Below, piece by piece: positions 56,558 through 64,000 of a stretch of DNA of 64,000 bases; position 1 is the first letter of the stretch, and every line of letters begins with the position of its first letter. Made by a program: the position numbers and the translations under genes. The DNA comes from Dyella humicola. GTDB lineage: Bacteria > Pseudomonadota > Gammaproteobacteria > Xanthomonadales > Rhodanobacteraceae. The stretch lies in contig NZ_JAPDPC010000001.1 in assembly GCF_026283945.1 (NCBI RefSeq), positions 1,240,001 to 1,304,000 on the forward strand, in the 5' to 3' direction. The notes below the pieces were generated by a model that had not been told where the DNA came from, made no database searches, and saw only the letters and a list, made by a program, of their open reading frames with translations.

Positions 56558-58339
56558 TTACGGGTGCGTAGCCGTGATGAAGCCCGGTGTGCCGCTGATG
56601 AACGTTGCCGCCGACTGGATGTCGAAGCTGCCCCAGCCGGTCGCGTTGTCACGGCCGGAGGTGGCCGAGTAGTAGCCATTGTTGCCGGTGGCGACGTCGT
56701 GGAACGGGAACTGGCTGGAGTAGGCGTAGAGCGCCGGTGCAGCGAAGCCCAGTCCGTTGCCGTTGGCTGACTCCAGACGCGCCCAGGCACCGACGAACAG
56801 CGGCGAGGCCAGGCTGGTGCCGCCGTTGGTGTAGTAACCCGACTGCGGGATGCCCGAGGTGGAGCTCGCCGTGAAGTAGACGATGATCGGCGAGTTCGTC
56901 CAGTCCGCATCGAATGCCACATCCGGCACCGAGCGGTGGGCGTAGCTGCTCGACTGCCAGCTCGGCGTCGCTTCCGAACTGCTGACACCGCCGCCGCTAT
57001 ACGGCCAGGAGGCTTCCGAGGTATAGCTGTCGGCCGAGGTGGTGTTCAAGGTCGTACCGCCTGCGGCGACCACGTAGGGCGAGCTTGCCGGGTAGTTCAC
57101 CGATAAGGTCGTGGTGCTTCCGTAGGCGCCGTTCTGTGGTGCCGTGCTGCCGTTCGGGCACGGATACGAGCCGTTGTCGCCGGTGGCGGCCGAGAAGGTC
57201 TGGCCCTGGGTCACGCCGAGCTTGAACGCCGAGTCGGCGAAGCCGGGGGCGCCATCGCACTCGGGCAGGCCCCACGACATGTTGATCACGCGGGCGGTGT
57301 TGTCGCTCACCGCCTTGTTGATCACCTGCAGCAGGCCACTGTTGCTGGCGCCGCTGGAGCCGGTGCGGCTGCTGTAAGTGCCGCCGTCGGTATAGAAGAT
57401 CAGCTTCTGCACGCCGCCGCTGATGCCGACGATGGCCTGCGCGTCCATACCCCATTCGCCCTGGCCGCTATCGTCGCTGCTGCTCTTGGTGACCGTGGAT
57501 TCGATCGCGGTCGGCACGGCGGTGATGCCCTGTCCGCTTTCGAACTTGCTCAGGTCCGTCTGGGCATTGGTCATGCTGCCCCAGCCCAGGATCGCCACCG
57601 TGGTCGCGGTCGCGGCCGTCGTGGTGCCGGCGTGATAGACCGTGGCGAACTCCTGCGGATAGTAGGCATGGGCCGCGGAGTTGCCGGTCACCGAGACGAC
57701 GGTATAGGCCGGCTTGATCTGCGAAGACGGCAACGAGAACACGCGGGCCTGGTGAAGCGTATTGAAGCCGAGCACCTGGTCGACCTGCGCACCCAGCGCC
57801 GAAGGGATCTGGACGTCCGTCGTATTCGCGATGCCGTCATGTCCGTTGCGGCTGAAATGTCCGATCGAGGTGCGGAATGCGCCGCGTGACGCGCCCACCG
57901 TGCCGTCGGCCGTGACGAGCAGGCGGTTCGCTGCGATCTGGATGTTGGTAAAGCCCTGCTGGCGGAGATAGTCCGCGACGGCCTGCGCCTGCTGCTGCGT
58001 GGGCGCGAACAGCTCCGTGCTGTCCTGGCTGCTCAGGAACTGGTGATAGGACGGGCTGCCAGGATGGAACAATTCACTGAGATAGCTATCAAGTACATCC
58101 TGATTGCGCAGTTTCAACGTCACCGTAATCGATACGGGCTCCTGATCCGCTGCATAGCCATTGAAGTTGGCGTTGGCGGTATAGGGGGCAAACGTGCGCG
58201 TGGCGGACCAGGTCGTGGCATCGGCGGCATGCGCCGGCCCGATAGCGAGTACCCCTTGCATGCCGATCATCAACGCCAGCGCTCCCGCCAGACGGCCACG
58301 CGCAAGCAAGCGCGACGCATTATTTCCAGCATTTCTCAT
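56558..58339 (-). CDS. S53 family serine-carboxyl peptidase (sedolisin/xanthomonalisin type)
   Basis: This 593-residue secreted precursor has a signal peptide ending GPAHA|ADA, a pro-kumamolisin activation domain (about 40-200, with PGSPSYHQFLSS) and the sedolisin catalytic domain. The Glu/Asp pair is in GEWGMDAQA (about 295 and 299), the oxyanion aspartate in SAATGDNGSYP and the nucleophile in GGTSLASPL (about 508). The calcium site is the C-terminal DVATGNNG and NATGWGSFD region. Such enzymes work at acidic pH. It interrupts dnaB-alr and has its own promoter region. Confidence 0.95.
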   Translation of the reverse strand: MRNAGNNASRLLARGRLAGALALMIGMQGVLAIGPAHAADATTWSATRTFAPYTANANFNGYAADQEPVSITVTLKLRNQDVLDSYLSELFHPGSPSYHQFLSSQDSTELFAPTQQQAQAVADYLRQQGFTNIQIAANRLLVTADGTVGASRGAFRTSIGHFSRNGHDGIANTTDVQIPSALGAQVDQVLGFNTLHQARVFSLPSSQIKPAYTVVSVTGNSAAHAYYPQEFATVYHAGTTTAATATTVAILGWGSMTNAQTDLSKFESGQGITAVPTAIESTVTKSSSDDSGQGEWGMDAQAIVGISGGVQKLIFYTDGGTYSSRTGSSGASNSGLLQVINKAVSDNTARVINMSWGLPECDGAPGFADSAFKLGVTQGQTFSAATGDNGSYPCPNGSTAPQNGAYGSTTTLSVNYPASSPYVVAAGGTTLNTTSADSYTSEASWPYSGGGVSSSEATPSWQSSSYAHRSVPDVAFDADWTNSPIIVYFTASSTSGIPQSGYYTNGGTSLASPLFVGAWARLESANGNGLGFAAPALYAYSSQFPFHDVATGNNGYYSATSGRDNATGWGSFDIQSAATFISGTPGFITATHP

Positions 58340-58954
58340 ACGGAGATACTCCTAAAGTGAATGGATATTCCGGGTCGGACCTTCCGTCGCAGGATCGATC
58401 GCGCGCGTTGACGCACGAAGGGCTCGGCTCGCGTCCAGGCGACCGAGATAGCGTGATCGATTCGGGGTTGGGTGTGCGTGTTTGAACACGCCCAGCAGAT
58501 TCCCCGTCTGCGAGTTTTTTATAGAGGAGCGAACACCATCAAAGTGTGCGGGCTCGCACAGATCGTTGTCAGTGCGCGGAATCGCTTATGACTTTATGTA
58601 ACCAGCTAATAGTCAGTAAGTTATCAGGTGCATTTCGGAGATACCGGGCAGCCATATGGCTTCGATATGCGCCATGGGCTGCAATTCGAATGTTCGCGCG
58701 ATGCGCAAACCGCGTCGGGTAGCGCCACCCATCATTGGGACATCCATCACTGATATCGCCACCGTCGATGAATCGTGCCTTGCTGGACGAGTCGGTGTGA
58801 TTAGTCGTTTAGCCTTCCATCAGGGAGGGCTCGGCCGACGGAATGCCGCCTGTACGGCAGGCCCGTCGTATGCATCACGTACACGAAATCCACGTGGGCC
58901 ATTCACGTGTCAGGGCGCAGCCTGCAAGGTGTGTTTCCACTGGAGGCGTATCTC
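58340..58954. other. Intergenic region upstream of the S53 protease and the DUF3309 gene
   Basis: These 615 bp hold no gene I can support. The part 58550-58630 is AT-richer than its surroundings and presumably carries the protease promoter on the minus strand, although no clear -35/-10 pair was found. From about 58880 onward the sequence is the first copy of a tandem duplication whose second copy starts near 59572. Confidence 0.5.
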
Positions 58955-59107
58955 ATGTCGCTCATTCTTCTGCTCATCATCGTGCTGCTTCTGCTTGGTG
59001 CTGTACCCGCCTGGCCGTATAGCCGCTCCTGGGGTTACGGGCCAAGCGGCGGCATCGGCATCATCCTGATCGTTCTGATTGTCTTGCTCGTCATGGGCGT
59101 CATCTGA
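58955..59107 (+). CDS. DUF3309 family small membrane protein
   Basis: This 50-residue protein starts at ATG 58955, with GGAGG 9 nt upstream. It consists of two hydrophobic segments (LILLLIIVLLLLGAVPAW and GIGIILIVLIVLLVMGVI) joined by a short loop with SRSWGYGPSGG. This layout is that of DUF3309, short membrane proteins of unknown function common in proteobacteria. A decayed second copy is found at 59645-59796. Confidence 0.85.
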   Translation: MSLILLLIIVLLLLGAVPAWPYSRSWGYGPSGGIGIILIVLIVLLVMGVI

Positions 59108-59119
59108 GGCGATGTGGCT

Positions 59120-59329
59120 ATGAACAGATCATTGATCCTTGCGTTGCTGGCCAGCTGTTGTGTATCGCTTGCCAGCTGCGGGAGCACCACTCGCGTGGTG
59201 CAGAACAACGAGACCTGTGGCAAGCAGATGACCGATTTGCAGAATGCGCTGGCTTCAGGCGCCATGACCCAGCACGAATATGAGCGGGCTCGCCGGGAAG
59301 CGATCAAGCGCTGCGATAAGTCGTCCTAG
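59120..59329 (+). CDS. Small lipoprotein, copy 1
   Basis: This 69-residue protein starts at ATG 59120, 12 nt after the DUF3309 stop. It has a lipoprotein signal (lipobox LASC) followed by GSTTRVVQNNETC. The mature part has a helical stretch with LQNALASGAMTQHEYERAR and two cysteines besides the lipid one (NETCGK and KRCDK). A paralogue is encoded at 59809-60015. The G-x-x-T-x-x-E/Q-Y pattern recalls SHOCT-like motifs, but the function is unknown. Confidence 0.8.
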   Translation: MNRSLILALLASCCVSLASCGSTTRVVQNNETCGKQMTDLQNALASGAMTQHEYERARREAIKRCDKSS

Positions 59330-59644
59330 GACCTTGCGGGCGCGATGGCGCTTGGCACAGGAAGCCTCGCGGGGTACGAGGCTGTGATGGGCGTCGGGGC
59401 CGGTCCTTGGGCCCCGGCGCTCCATGCGAAATCACTGGTTCGCCACGGCTGATTTCGCCGATAAGCGCTTCTTGCCAAAGCAAGTCGACGTAACGATTTG
59501 TTTGGCCAACTATCAAACGATCGTCACGTAACGTAACGGCGCCTGTACACGAGCTTTCACCTGAGCACCTTTTACACGGAAAACACCTGGGACGTTTACG
59601 TCGTCGGGCGCAGCCTGTTGGGTGCGTTTCTCCGAGGTGCATCC
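59330..59644 (+). other. Spacer between the duplicated cassettes
   Basis: No gene is supported here. Two GC-rich hairpins follow the first lipoprotein gene: AGCCTCG/CGAGGCT at 59363-59383 and CGGGGCC/GGCCCCG at 59395-59416, either of which may end transcription. From about 59572 the sequence belongs to the second duplicated unit and matches the leader of the first. Confidence 0.5.
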
Positions 59645-59796
59645 ATGTCGATGGTTCCTCAGCAGTCATCGTGACTTTACCGCCTGCTGCCATCCCTGCT
59701 TCGCTGCAAAGCCGCTCCTGATGCCACGGGCCAGGCAGCAGCCCGGGTGCCAACCTCCTTGTTCCGATGGTGTTGCTCGTTGTGGGTGTTCCGTGA
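59645..59796 (+). pseudogene. Decayed copy of the DUF3309 gene
   Basis: This stretch begins ATGTCG like the intact gene at 58955 and ends in TGA at the homologous place. It is 152 nt long against 153, so a net loss of one base has shifted the frame, and the original frame meets TGA after nine codons. The last 87 nt align with the intact gene without gaps, from AGCCGCTCCTG to the stop, and still read LLVPMVLLVVGVP before TGA. It is followed 12 nt later by an intact lipoprotein paralogue, the same order as in the first unit. Confidence 0.8.
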
Positions 59797-59808
59797 GGTG
59801 CACTGGTC

Positions 59809-60015
59809 ATGAACAAATCACTGGTACCAGGTCTGTTGTTGGGTTGCTGCATGGCGCTTGCGGGTTGCGCAAGTACGACCCGCGTTGCGCAAAGCAATGA
59901 GCCTTGCGACATGCGACTGTTGGATTTGCGCGGCGCGTTTGATGCGGGTCGCATCGATCAGACGCAATATACGCACGCTCGTCGTGACGCGATCAGGCGC
60001 TGCCAAGGGGTCTAG
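59809..60015 (+). CDS. Small lipoprotein, copy 2
   Basis: This 68-residue paralogue of the 59120 gene has lipobox LAGC, then ASTTRVAQSNEPC, and shares the pattern LRGAF-x2-G-x-IDQTQYTHARRDAIRRC with copy 1. The spacing of cysteines and the C-terminal arginine-rich helix are conserved, so selection on both copies is likely. The DUF3309 partner in front of it is broken. Confidence 0.8.
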   Translation: MNKSLVPGLLLGCCMALAGCASTTRVAQSNEPCDMRLLDLRGAFDAGRIDQTQYTHARRDAIRRCQGV

Positions 60016-60314
60016 GGCGTGCCTGGCTGCTCTCTGAAGGAGCGGGTCGCCAGGTATTTGCCGGCTTGCCGCCGGTAGCGGCAAGGCATGCGTGTCGCGC
60101 CGGGTCGGGACCAGGCTTGAGCGGCGGGTGGTGGATTGCCCGATAACTGCCATCGAGATGGCTCGATCCAGCCGCGGGGTGGGGTTATGGTTGGGGCGTC
60201 GCGTCGGGTGAATCAGGTGGTGCTGCTAAGCTGCCTGCCAGGTCCGAGGCAAACGTCCGTCCCGGGCCGTCCCTCTCCTCTCTTATCGCGCCGCGGCTGC
60301 GGCACCAAGCAGGC
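60016..60314 (+). other. Intergenic region before alr
   Basis: No gene is supported. An 8-bp hairpin (CTTGCCGC/GCGGCAAG, 60065-60085) may end the lipoprotein transcript. The rest must contain the alr promoter, which I could not assign. Confidence 0.4.
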
Positions 60315-61403
60315 ATGAGCCGTACTACTGTCGCCACCGTCCATCTCGGCGCATTGCGCCACAATCTGGCCCGCATCAAGGCGCTGTCGGCGCCTGCGAA
60401 GGTGATGGCCGTCGTCAAGGCCGATGCCTATGGGCACGGGCTGGAACGCGTAGCGCGTGCGCTCGATGGCGAGGCGGATGCGTTTGCGGTGGCCGCGCTG
60501 GGCGATGGACTACGCCTGCGTGCCGCGGGCCATCGGCAGCGCATCGTGGTGTTGTCCGGTCCGGATCACGCCAGCGATATCGCTGAAATGCAGCGGCTGA
60601 ATCTGGATGCGGCGATCCATCACGAGGCGCAACTGCATTGGTTGAAGGAAGTATCGCCAGCGCGCGGTCCGCTGCGCGTATGGCTCAAGGTGGATAGCGG
60701 CATGCATCGTCTGGGCTTTGCGCCGGAAGCCGTTCCGTTCGTGCATGCGCAGTTGGCGGCCATGCCGGGCATCGATCCGGAGATCGGCCTGCTCACGCAC
60801 TTCGCTGAATCGGAAGTGTTCGATGGCATGCAGACGCCAGCGCAGATCGTTCGTTTCGCCGAGGCCACGCGAGGGTTGCGCGGACCTCGCTCGCTATCCA
60901 ACTCCGCCGCCGTGCTTGGCTGGGCTGATGCGCGCGGTGACTGGGTGCGTACGGGCGGCTTGCTGTATGGACTCTCCGTGGTGGACGGGAAGACCGGCGC
61001 GGACTTTGGTTTCCGCCCTGCCATGACGCTGAGCACCCGTTTGATCGCGATCAATCGAATCGGCCAGGGCGAGCGCATCGGTTACAACGGTACCTGGACC
61101 TGTCCTGAAGACATGCCGGTGGGCGTGGCCGCCGTCGGTTATGGTGATGGTTACCCGCGCAGCGCGGTGGCCGGTACACCCGTGCTAGTGGGCGATCGCC
61201 AGGTTCCGCTGATCGGCCGCGTGTCGATGGACCTGATTACGCTGGACCTGCGCAACGTTCCCGAGGCCAAGGTAGGCGATCGCGTCACCTTGTGGGGGCC
61301 AGAGTTGCCGGTGGAGATCATCGCCGGACAGGCAGGGACGATCTCCTATGACCTCACTTGCGGCATGACCCGTCGCGTGCTGTTTGTCGAAGACGAGCAC
61401 TGA
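60315..61403 (+). CDS. alr: Alanine racemase
   Basis: This 362-residue PLP enzyme has the lysine motif AVVKADAYGHG (Lys about 35), the catalytic tyrosine in RIGYNGTW (about 257) and GRVSMDLITLDL. It makes D-alanine for peptidoglycan. In related genomes alr lies between dnaB and radA, as it does here once the inserted genes are discounted. Confidence 0.96.
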   Translation: MSRTTVATVHLGALRHNLARIKALSAPAKVMAVVKADAYGHGLERVARALDGEADAFAVAALGDGLRLRAAGHRQRIVVLSGPDHASDIAEMQRLNLDAAIHHEAQLHWLKEVSPARGPLRVWLKVDSGMHRLGFAPEAVPFVHAQLAAMPGIDPEIGLLTHFAESEVFDGMQTPAQIVRFAEATRGLRGPRSLSNSAAVLGWADARGDWVRTGGLLYGLSVVDGKTGADFGFRPAMTLSTRLIAINRIGQGERIGYNGTWTCPEDMPVGVAAVGYGDGYPRSAVAGTPVLVGDRQVPLIGRVSMDLITLDLRNVPEAKVGDRVTLWGPELPVEIIAGQAGTISYDLTCGMTRRVLFVEDEH

Positions 61404-61484
61404 TCGGGAACGTCGCGTCTCGCGGTGTGCGATGCACACCCGCTAAGCTCTGCCCCTTCGCTCAACGTCTCCCCGGGAATTTCC

Positions 61485-62867
61485 ATGGCCAAAGCCAAGA
61501 CCGCCTATGTCTGCACCGATTGCGGTGCGGAGCATTCGAAATGGCAGGGGCAGTGCATCGAATGTGGAGCCTGGAACACGTTGAGCGAATTCGTGGTGCA
61601 GCCTGCGGTCAAATCCGCGGGCGCCGCGCGCAGCACGGCTGGCTACGCCGGCGCTGCGGCCGGTTCGCCCAAGGTGACGCCGCTGACAGCCGTCGCGTTG
61701 AACGCCGAAACACGCACGCTCACCGGCATTGGCGAGCTGGATCGCGTGCTAGGCGGTGGCCTGGTCGATGGTTCGGTCGTGTTGATTGGTGGTGACCCAG
61801 GCATCGGCAAGTCCACCTTGCTGTTGCAGATGCTGGGTACGCTCGGCGCGCAGTTGCCCAGTGTGTATGTCACCGGCGAGGAATCGCTGGCCCAGGTGGC
61901 CGCGCGCGCGCAGCGCCTGGACTTGCCGCTGGCGCCGTTGCACGCGCTGGCCGAAACCTGCATCGAACGCATCATCGAACAGGCCCTGGCGAACCGGCCA
62001 CGGGTCCTGGTGATCGACTCCATCCAGACCATCTGGACCGAGCTGCTTACGGCCGCGCCGGGCTCGGTGAGCCAGGTGCGCGAGTCCGCGGCCAAGCTCA
62101 CGCGGTTTGCGAAGGAAACGGGCACCTCGGTGTTCCTGGTGGGACACGTCACCAAGGAAGGAGGCATCGCGGGACCGCGGGTGCTCGAGCACATGGTCGA
62201 TGCGGTGCTGTATTTCGAGGGCGAATCGGGCAGTCGCTTTCGTGTGCTTCGCGCCTTCAAGAATCGCTTCGGTGCCGTCAACGAGTTGGGTGTATTCGCC
62301 ATGTCAGAAAAGGGCTTGCGCGAAGTGTCCAATCCTTCGGCGATCTTCCTCTCTGCGCATAGCGGGCCGACCTCGGGCAGCGCCGTGATGGTGACGCGCG
62401 AGGGTACGCGGCCGTTGCTGGTCGAAGTGCAGGCGCTGGTGGACCAATCCTCCTTGGGTAATCCGCGTCGCGTGGCCTTGGGGCTGGAACAGAATCGCCT
62501 GGCCATGTTGCTGGCCGTGCTGCATCGGCATGGCGGTGTGGCAGCCTACGATCAGGACGTGTTTGTCAACGTGGTGGGCGGTATTCGCGTGCAGGAAACG
62601 GCCGCGGATATGCCGGTGCTGCTGGCCGTGCTATCCAGCTTGCGCGATCGTCCGCTGCCGGAGAAAAACATTGCGTTTGGCGAAGTCGGGCTTTCCGGGG
62701 AAATTCGCCCGGTGCCGAATGGTGAAGAGCGCTTGAAGGAAGCGGCGCACCACGGTTTCCAACGCGCCATCGTGCCGAAGGCCAACGCACCGAAGAAGGG
62801 GCGCGTGGGCGATATGGAGGTGGTGGCAGTTGAGCGCCTCTCCGAAGCCATCGATGCCTGCCGCTGA
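61485..62867 (+). CDS. radA: DNA repair protein RadA
   Basis: The start at ATG 61485 gives 460 residues. The N-terminal zinc finger is CTDCG...CIECG (residues 10-26), Walker A is GGDPGIGKST (about 102-111), the RadA-specific motif is KNRFG (about 258-263) and the C-terminal Lon-like domain has VFVNVVGGIRVQE. RadA drives branch migration in recombination. A large inverted-repeat element follows its stop. Confidence 0.97.
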   Translation: MAKAKTAYVCTDCGAEHSKWQGQCIECGAWNTLSEFVVQPAVKSAGAARSTAGYAGAAAGSPKVTPLTAVALNAETRTLTGIGELDRVLGGGLVDGSVVLIGGDPGIGKSTLLLQMLGTLGAQLPSVYVTGEESLAQVAARAQRLDLPLAPLHALAETCIERIIEQALANRPRVLVIDSIQTIWTELLTAAPGSVSQVRESAAKLTRFAKETGTSVFLVGHVTKEGGIAGPRVLEHMVDAVLYFEGESGSRFRVLRAFKNRFGAVNELGVFAMSEKGLREVSNPSAIFLSAHSGPTSGSAVMVTREGTRPLLVEVQALVDQSSLGNPRRVALGLEQNRLAMLLAVLHRHGGVAAYDQDVFVNVVGGIRVQETAADMPVLLAVLSSLRDRPLPEKNIAFGEVGLSGEIRPVPNGEERLKEAAHHGFQRAIVPKANAPKKGRVGDMEVVAVERLSEAIDACR

Positions 62868-62961
62868 GTATTTCTCCCTCTCTCTTCTGGCCGAAGGTAG
62901 TCACGCTGGAAGAGAAGGTTGGGATGAGGGGCGGGTGCTCGCGATGACGCGATGACCGAGC

Positions 62962-63489
62962 GATATCGCCAGCTTGCCGCTTACGCAGCGGGCGTTTCGA
63001 TCGCCTGCCGGCGCTCGAGTCACTTTTCTTTTGCTGGCCCAAAAGAAAAGTAACCCAAAGAAAACGGCCTTAAGAGCTGGTAGCACTCCGCGGGATAGAA
63101 GCGTTGGAAGGTTCCCGCGAGCAAATAGCTGGTCGCCCACGGCGAGACACAGCGGCTACACCGCAACGCGCCCAAGTGATGAGGACTTAAAGCAGGTTCG
63201 GCCGACGGTCGTGAAGTTTGTCGAATCCAAGTGCCAGATGGCCACCGCACCACCGACGTGTTAAGCCCTCTGCGCCACGGCGCGTTGCGGTGTAGCCGCT
63301 GTGTGTAGGCCGTGGGGCGCCACTCATTCGGCTGGCCTCGCTCGTCAGGCTCGTATCCTGCGCAATGCTATGAGCCTTTTAGGCCATTTTCTTTGGGTTA
63401 CTTTTCTTTTGGGCCAGCAAAAGAAAAGTGACCCGGACCGCGGCAGCGGTTCGGAACGCCCGCTGCGTAAGCGGCACGCTGGCGATAAC
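62962..63489. repeat. Nested inverted-repeat element (MITE/BIME-like)
   Basis: Outer arms 62962-63070 and 63381-63489 are 109 nt each and align without gaps as inverted copies. Inside, a second inverted pair lies at 63134-63172 and 63279-63319 (core ACAGCGGCTACACCGCAACG). Each outer arm holds its own palindrome (CTTTTCTTTT / AAAAGAAAAG). The left flank 62912-62995 is shared with 25197-25280. No open reading frame in it is credible. It separates radA from the convergent GST gene. Confidence 0.85.
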
Positions 63490-63555
63490 GCTCAGTTATC
63501 GCGCCAAAAGCAAGCGCCCCCAATCGCCCCAAAAAGAGGGCGCCGCCAAATGTGC

Positions 63556-64000
63556 TTAAACCGGTGGCAGCGCCGCAAAATCCGGATGTTGTTCAGCGCG
63601 CATCGCGAATGCTGCCAGCCGGGGATAGGAGGCGGCGTCAACGGTCTCCGGCGTCACCAGCTGGGTGAAGCCCCAGGCTACGGCAATGGAAATGTCGGCC
63701 TGTCCCGGCTCGCTGCCGAACAACCAGCCCTTCGTGCCGTCGATTTCGCGCTCCAGCACATCGTAGGCCGCATGCAGCTGGCCTTTCACGCGTTGCAGCC
63801 ATGCTGCATCGCGCTTGTCTGCCTCGCGCTTGTGCTCGTAGACGATCTGCACGCTCTTTTCGCTGGCCGTGAGTGCGCTGCCGATCAGGCGTAGCGCACG
63901 TAGGCGTGCGGCTGACTCCGTGGGCAGGAGGCTTGGCCGGTCGCTGATGGTTTCCGCCCAATCGATGATCAGGCTGGAATCGACCAGCAAGCTGCCGTCA
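63556..64000 (-). CDS. Glutathione S-transferase family protein (partial)
   Basis: The reading frame is open to the right edge of the window, so the N-terminal thioredoxin-like domain is missing except for its end (DGSLLVDSSLIIDWAE, the usual glutathione-binding Ser region). The visible 148 residues cover the helical C-terminal domain, with QADISIAVAWGFTQLV as the N-capping/hydrophobic staple-like segment. The class cannot be assigned. It converges on radA across the inverted-repeat element. Confidence 0.85.
   Translation of the reverse strand, partial: DGSLLVDSSLIIDWAETISDRPSLLPTESAARLRALRLIGSALTASEKSVQIVYEHKREADKRDAAWLQRVKGQLHAAYDVLEREIDGTKGWLFGSEPGQADISIAVAWGFTQLVTPETVDAASYPRLAAFAMRAEQHPDFAALPPV

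Larger units (their letters stand above)
58880..60015 (+). repeat. Tandem duplication of a DUF3309-lipoprotein cassette
   Basis: Unit 1 (about 58880-59329) and unit 2 (about 59572-60015) align over the leader (shared GGGCGCAGCCTG), the DUF3309 reading frame and the small lipoprotein gene. Unit 2 keeps the lipoprotein gene intact, while its DUF3309 frame is broken. About 240 bp of unrelated sequence with two GC-rich hairpins separates the units. Confidence 0.8.

Noticed and set aside
58656-59069. 137-residue frame overlapping the DUF3309 gene in another frame
   Set aside because: Its composition is Arg/Ser/Cys-rich without any motif, and it conflicts with the DUF3309 frame, which has a good ribosome binding site and two membrane helices.
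63049-63075. GTAACC near 63050 as a further ECF target promoter
   Set aside because: No CGAA follows at 16 nt, and the sequence is part of the inverted-repeat arm.

Overview
The window is a GC-rich chromosomal segment from a gammaproteobacterium. Gene content and order (leuS-lptE-holA-nadD, rsfS-rlmH, rpsF-rpsR-rplI-dnaB-alr-radA, split pqiA, a sedolisin-type S53 protease, REP-type palindromes of the GTAGGAGCGC kind) suggest the order Xanthomonadales, most likely a Dyella/Rhodanobacter-like member of the Rhodanobacteraceae. This assignment is inference from gene content; no rRNA or other taxonomic marker is present. No tRNA, rRNA, CRISPR array, prophage or insertion-sequence transposase was seen.

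Layout. 1-5.2 kb: the start of a DUF502 membrane protein, an ECF sigma factor with a membrane partner, a thioesterase-like protein, an S9 peptidase and a YbbN-type thioredoxin. 5.3-8.9 kb: a pqiA-pqiA-pqiB-pqiC envelope lipid-transport operon. 8.9-13.9 kb: leuS-lptE-holA-nadD. 13.9-17.9 kb: an envelope methionine-sulfoxide repair unit (Tat-exported MsrB plus DipZ) divergent from an ECF sigma factor and its DUF1109 (NrsF) anti-sigma factor; it sits between nadD and rsfS, which are usually adjacent. 18-25 kb: a small repeat-bearing secreted protein, rsfS, rlmH, a GNAT, a CoA-transferase, maf, a CPBP protease and a TerC/CBS protein. 25-30.9 kb: repeats, MAPEG, YpfJ, YkgJ, then a second ECF/ZAS anti-sigma pair divergent from a Tat metallophosphoesterase-cupredoxin pair, and ygiD. 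31-39.6 kb: two DEAD-box helicases, fghA-GNAT, an SDR, a methyltransferase, an MFS carrier and slyD. 39.6-46.6 kb: ohr-ohrR with a clear operator, an NlpC/P60 lipoprotein, a ChaN-like protein, dadA-, gor- and hutG-like genes. 46.6-52.8 kb: a long co-directional run asnS, MalM-like, small membrane protein, SDR, aminomuconate-semialdehyde-type dehydrogenase, carbonic anhydrase, RidA. 52.9-62.9 kb: erpA-like, rpsF-rpsR-rplI, dnaB, an S53 protease, a tandemly duplicated DUF3309-lipoprotein cassette with one decayed copy, alr and radA. 62.9-64 kb: a nested inverted-repeat element and a partial glutathione S-transferase.

The strongest new observations are regulatory. Both divergent ECF modules carry a pair of mutually matching promoter-like motifs, one facing the sigma gene and one facing the putative target operon: GTAACC-N16-CGAA twice between dipZ and its ECF gene, and GGAATA-N16-GGTA twice between the second ECF gene and the metallophosphoesterase gene. 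This predicts two self-contained stress circuits, one for periplasmic methionine-sulfoxide repair and one for a copper-protein/phosphoesterase pair. Other notable points are the decayed DUF3309 duplicate, carbonic anhydrase embedded in what looks like a fragment of aminomuconate (kynurenine-type) catabolism, and a 528-bp nested palindromic element downstream of radA.
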